From Planctomycetota bacterium (GTDB lineage Bacteria > Planctomycetota > SZUA-567), in the NCBI GenBank assembly GCA_020860865.1, contig JAJBTL010000125.1, forward strand, positions 5,095-13,230: 8,136 nucleotides of DNA, written 5' to 3'. The number at the start of each line of letters is the position of its first letter. Positions within the stretch are counted from its first letter, which is position 1. The translations under genes were made by a program, and so were the position numbers. The notes beneath the pieces were generated by a model that was given only the letters and a program-made list of their open reading frames with translations, ran no database searches and was not told the origin of the DNA. This document shows positions 6,400 to 8,136 of this stretch, one piece after another.

Positions 6400-7578
6400 A
6401 TGGCCAACTTTGAAGCCCTGGTGAACCGTATCGCCAGCCTCGACACCAATATGTACCTGAACGACTTCCTCCTCACCTGGGAAAAGTCCGACGCCGAAAT
6501 CGCCGCTACCTTCGCCGTGGCCGACGCCCTCCGGAACCTGCGGGAACGGAACATCTCGACCCGCATATTTGACTCCGGCCTCGGCATTTCCCTGTTCCGT
6601 GACAATTCGACCCGCACCCGGTTCTCCTTCGCGTCCGCCTGCAACCTCCTTGGCCTCACCGTCCAGGGCAAGTCGCAAATAGCCCACGGCGAAACCGTCC
6701 GGGAAACCGCCAACATGATTTCCTTCATGGCCGACATCATCGGCATCCGTGACGACATGTATATCGGCAAAGGCAACACCTATATGCGGGAAGTGTCCCG
6801 CGCCGTTCTCGACGGCTACAAGGACGGCAACCTCGAACAGCGTCCGACCCTCGTCAACCTCCAGTGCGACATCGACCACCCGACCCAGAGCATGGCCGAC
6901 ATGCTCCATATCATCCACACCTTCGGCGGCGTCGAAAACCTGAAGGGCAAAAAACTGGCCATGACCTGGGCCTATTCCCCCAGTTACGGTAAACCGTTGT
7001 CAGTGCCGCAGGGCATCATCGGCCTCATGACCCGGTTCGGCATGGAAGTCCACCTGGCCCACCCGGAAGGCTACGAAGTCATGCCGGAAGTGGAAGAGGT
7101 GGCGAAGCAGAACGCGGCCAAGACCGGCGGCAAGTTCGTCAAGTCGAACTCCATGGCCGACGCCTTCGCGGGCGCCGACATCGTCTACCCGAAATCCTGG
7201 GCGCCGTTCGCGGCGATGGAGAAGCGGACCAATCTGTACGGGAACGGCGATTTCGACGGCATCAAGGCGCTGGAAAAAGACCTTCTGGCCCAGAACGCCA
7301 ACCACAAGGATTGGGAGTGCACGGAAGACCTCATGAAGAAGACGAACGGCGGCAAGGCCCTCTATATGCACTGCCTGCCGGCGGACATCTCGGGCGTCTC
7401 CTGCAAGGAAGGCGAAGTGGAAGCAAGCGTGTTCGACCGCTACCGCGTCCCCCTCTACAAGGAAGCCGGTTTCAAGCCGTACATCATCGCCGCCATGATC
7501 TTCCTGTCCAAGATGAAAGATCCGGCCAAGGCCCTCAAAGACCTGGAAACCCGCGACCGTCAGCGGATTTTCCAATAA
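6400..7578 (+). CDS. ygeW: YgeW-family carbamoyltransferase (aspartate/ornithine carbamoyltransferase superfamily)
   Basis: This 392-residue protein is longer than ordinary ornithine carbamoyltransferases and near the length of E. coli YgeW. The carbamoyl-phosphate loop is DNSTRTRFSF (68-77). HPTQSMADMLH (160-170) supplies the second conserved motif, and MHCLPADI (323-330) replaces the HCLPRH of ornithine carbamoyltransferase, so ornithine is an unlikely substrate. The N-terminal half binds carbamoyl phosphate; the second half from about 180 should bind the amino substrate. YgeW proteins have the knotted carbamoyltransferase fold, and their substrate is unsettled as far as I know. The ATG at 6400 has GGAG seven bases upstream; the in-frame extension back to 6289 has no family homology. 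It follows ygeY by 135 bp and is followed by a terminator. With carbamate kinase across the divergent promoter, it likely runs in the phosphorolytic direction, releasing carbamoyl phosphate for ATP synthesis (inference). Confidence 0.92.
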   Translation: MANFEALVNRIASLDTNMYLNDFLLTWEKSDAEIAATFAVADALRNLRERNISTRIFDSGLGISLFRDNSTRTRFSFASACNLLGLTVQGKSQIAHGETVRETANMISFMADIIGIRDDMYIGKGNTYMREVSRAVLDGYKDGNLEQRPTLVNLQCDIDHPTQSMADMLHIIHTFGGVENLKGKKLAMTWAYSPSYGKPLSVPQGIIGLMTRFGMEVHLAHPEGYEVMPEVEEVAKQNAAKTGGKFVKSNSMADAFAGADIVYPKSWAPFAAMEKRTNLYGNGDFDGIKALEKDLLAQNANHKDWECTEDLMKKTNGGKALYMHCLPADISGVSCKEGEVEASVFDRYRVPLYKEAGFKPYIIAAMIFLSKMKDPAKALKDLETRDRQRIFQ

Positions 7579-7621
7579 CACCGGTACCCCATTTCTCTCA
7601 GCACTACCGACGTGGTATGCA

Positions 7622-7655
7622 CGCCCGGCTTCAGGTGAGGCCGGGCGCGTTTTTT
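7622..7655 (+). terminator. Rho-independent terminator after ygeW
   Basis: An 8-bp GC stem, CGCCCGGC (7622-7629) with GCCGGGCG (7640-7647), has a 10-nt loop and is followed after CG by six T residues (7650-7655). It lies 44 bases past the ygeW stop and closes the plus-strand operon. Confidence 0.92.
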
Positions 7656-7734
7656 CGTTTCAGGACCTCCCGCCTCTCAAATGAACGCGTGAATCGACGC
7701 GGCAACTTTACCGGGAAAACCGGGGAATTATCAT

Positions 7735-7762
7735 TTGTCCTCAGCGTTAATCATCATATACT
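7735..7762 (+). promoter_or_regulatory. Probable sigma-70 promoter of the ycaC-like gene
   Basis: TTGTCC (7735-7740) and TATACT (7757-7762) are separated by 16 bp. They lie downstream of the ygeW terminator in a locally AT-richer gap and about 55 bp before the ycaC-like start. The strong terminator just upstream implies this gene is transcribed separately. Confidence 0.6.
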
Positions 7763-7818
7763 TTTATTAGCGCATCGGTTTAACGTACAATCCGTTGCAA
7801 CCACAAAGAGGAGATATG

Positions 7819-8124
7819 ATGGGATACAAATACAATCGCCTGGAGAGGGACGAGGTTGCCTGCCTATTGGTTGATCATCAGGTTGGCCTGTTTTCGTTGG
7901 TGAACGATTTCGAACCGATTGAATTCAAGAACAATGTCCTGGCAATAGCCGCCTGCGCCAAGTATTTCAAGTTGCCGACTGTTTTGACGACGAGCCTCGA
8001 GTCCGGTCCGAACGGGCCGCTTCTCCCCGAACTGGTGGCGATGCATCCGGACGCACCCAAGGTGGGCCGGCCGGGGCACATTAGAGTGTGTCGTCACAAT
8101 AAATTAAAGAGTTCCTTAAGATAG
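7819..8124 (+). pseudogene. YcaC-like isochorismatase-family cysteine hydrolase, 3'-truncated
   Basis: The first 88 residues are a clear YcaC-type start: YKYNRLERDEVACLLVDHQ with the catalytic aspartate at 19, then LPTVLTTSLESGPNGPLLP (52-70) and GRPGHI (83-88). YcaC and relatives are hydrolases of about 200 residues with an Asp-Lys-Cys triad; their physiological substrates are poorly known. Here homology ends at I88 (base 8082) and an unrelated 13-residue tail leads to a TAG at 8122-8124. The other two frames after 8082 do not restore the family sequence, so this is not a simple frameshift. The second half, including the catalytic cysteine region, is missing, so the product cannot be active as this enzyme. 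AGAGGAG at 7807-7813 suits ATG 7819 (five-base gap) better than ATG 7816. The gene has its own promoter and lies after the ygeW terminator. Confidence 0.82.
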
Positions 8125-8136
8125 TACAATCCGTAC
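8083..8136. mobile_element. Possible edge of an inserted element truncating the ycaC-like gene
   Basis: From about 8083 the composition turns AT-rich and the YcaC reading is lost at a sharp point. The junction reads TTAGAGTGTGTCGTCAC (8081-8097), and a TTAG or TTA target with a GAGTGTGT-like terminus would suit an IS5-type insertion sequence. Only 54 bases are visible; no transposase, second terminus or target duplication can be seen. A deletion or rearrangement junction is an alternative. Confidence 0.4.

Noticed and set aside
7785..8134. The 11-mer GTACAATCCGT occurs in the ycaC-like leader and again at the window end
   Set aside because: Several 11-base repeats are expected by chance in 8 kb, and the flanking sequence does not match, so it is not evidence of an element boundary.
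1..8136. tRNA, rRNA or CRISPR array
   Set aside because: No cloverleaf-like segment, no rRNA-like sequence and no regularly spaced repeat was seen.

Overview
The window is GC-rich (by eye about 60%) bacterial DNA with tightly packed genes and strong Shine-Dalgarno sites. Its gene set is a partial, rearranged version of the selenium/molybdenum-linked purine-catabolism cluster known from E. coli as ygeV-ygeW-ygeY-yqeA and from anaerobic gut bacteria. This points to an anaerobic or facultative purine- or urate-fermenting bacterium. Nothing here fixes the phylum.

Layout. (1) 1-906 (+): an XdhC-type molybdenum-hydroxylase maturation gene, cut by the window start and interrupted by an in-frame TAA at 217-219. 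(2) 907-1073: a convergent gap with a perfect 10-bp inverted repeat that probably acts as a terminator. (3) 2948-3880 and 1074-2900, both (-): carbamate kinase followed by a YgeV-like sigma-54 activator, apparently one operon. (4) 3881-4324: a divergent control region with an AT-rich core. (5) 4325-4966, 5059-6264 and 6400-7578, all (+): a YheO-family PAS/HTH regulator, a YgeY-family M20 hydrolase and a YgeW-family carbamoyltransferase, closed by a strong rho-independent terminator at 7622-7655. (6) 7735-8124 (+): a YcaC-like cysteine hydrolase with its own promoter, abruptly truncated near 8083 by unrelated AT-rich sequence that runs to the window end and looks like the edge of an inserted element.

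How the genes may work together (inference from the known cluster): an XdhC-dependent molybdenum hydroxylase outside the window acts on purines; the YgeY hydrolase and YgeW carbamoyltransferase act on opened-ring intermediates and release carbamoyl phosphate; carbamate kinase uses that to make ATP. The YgeV-like activator and the YheO-like regulator would give two layers of control. The two outer genes (xdhC and ycaC-like) both look broken, while the core catabolic and regulatory genes look intact.
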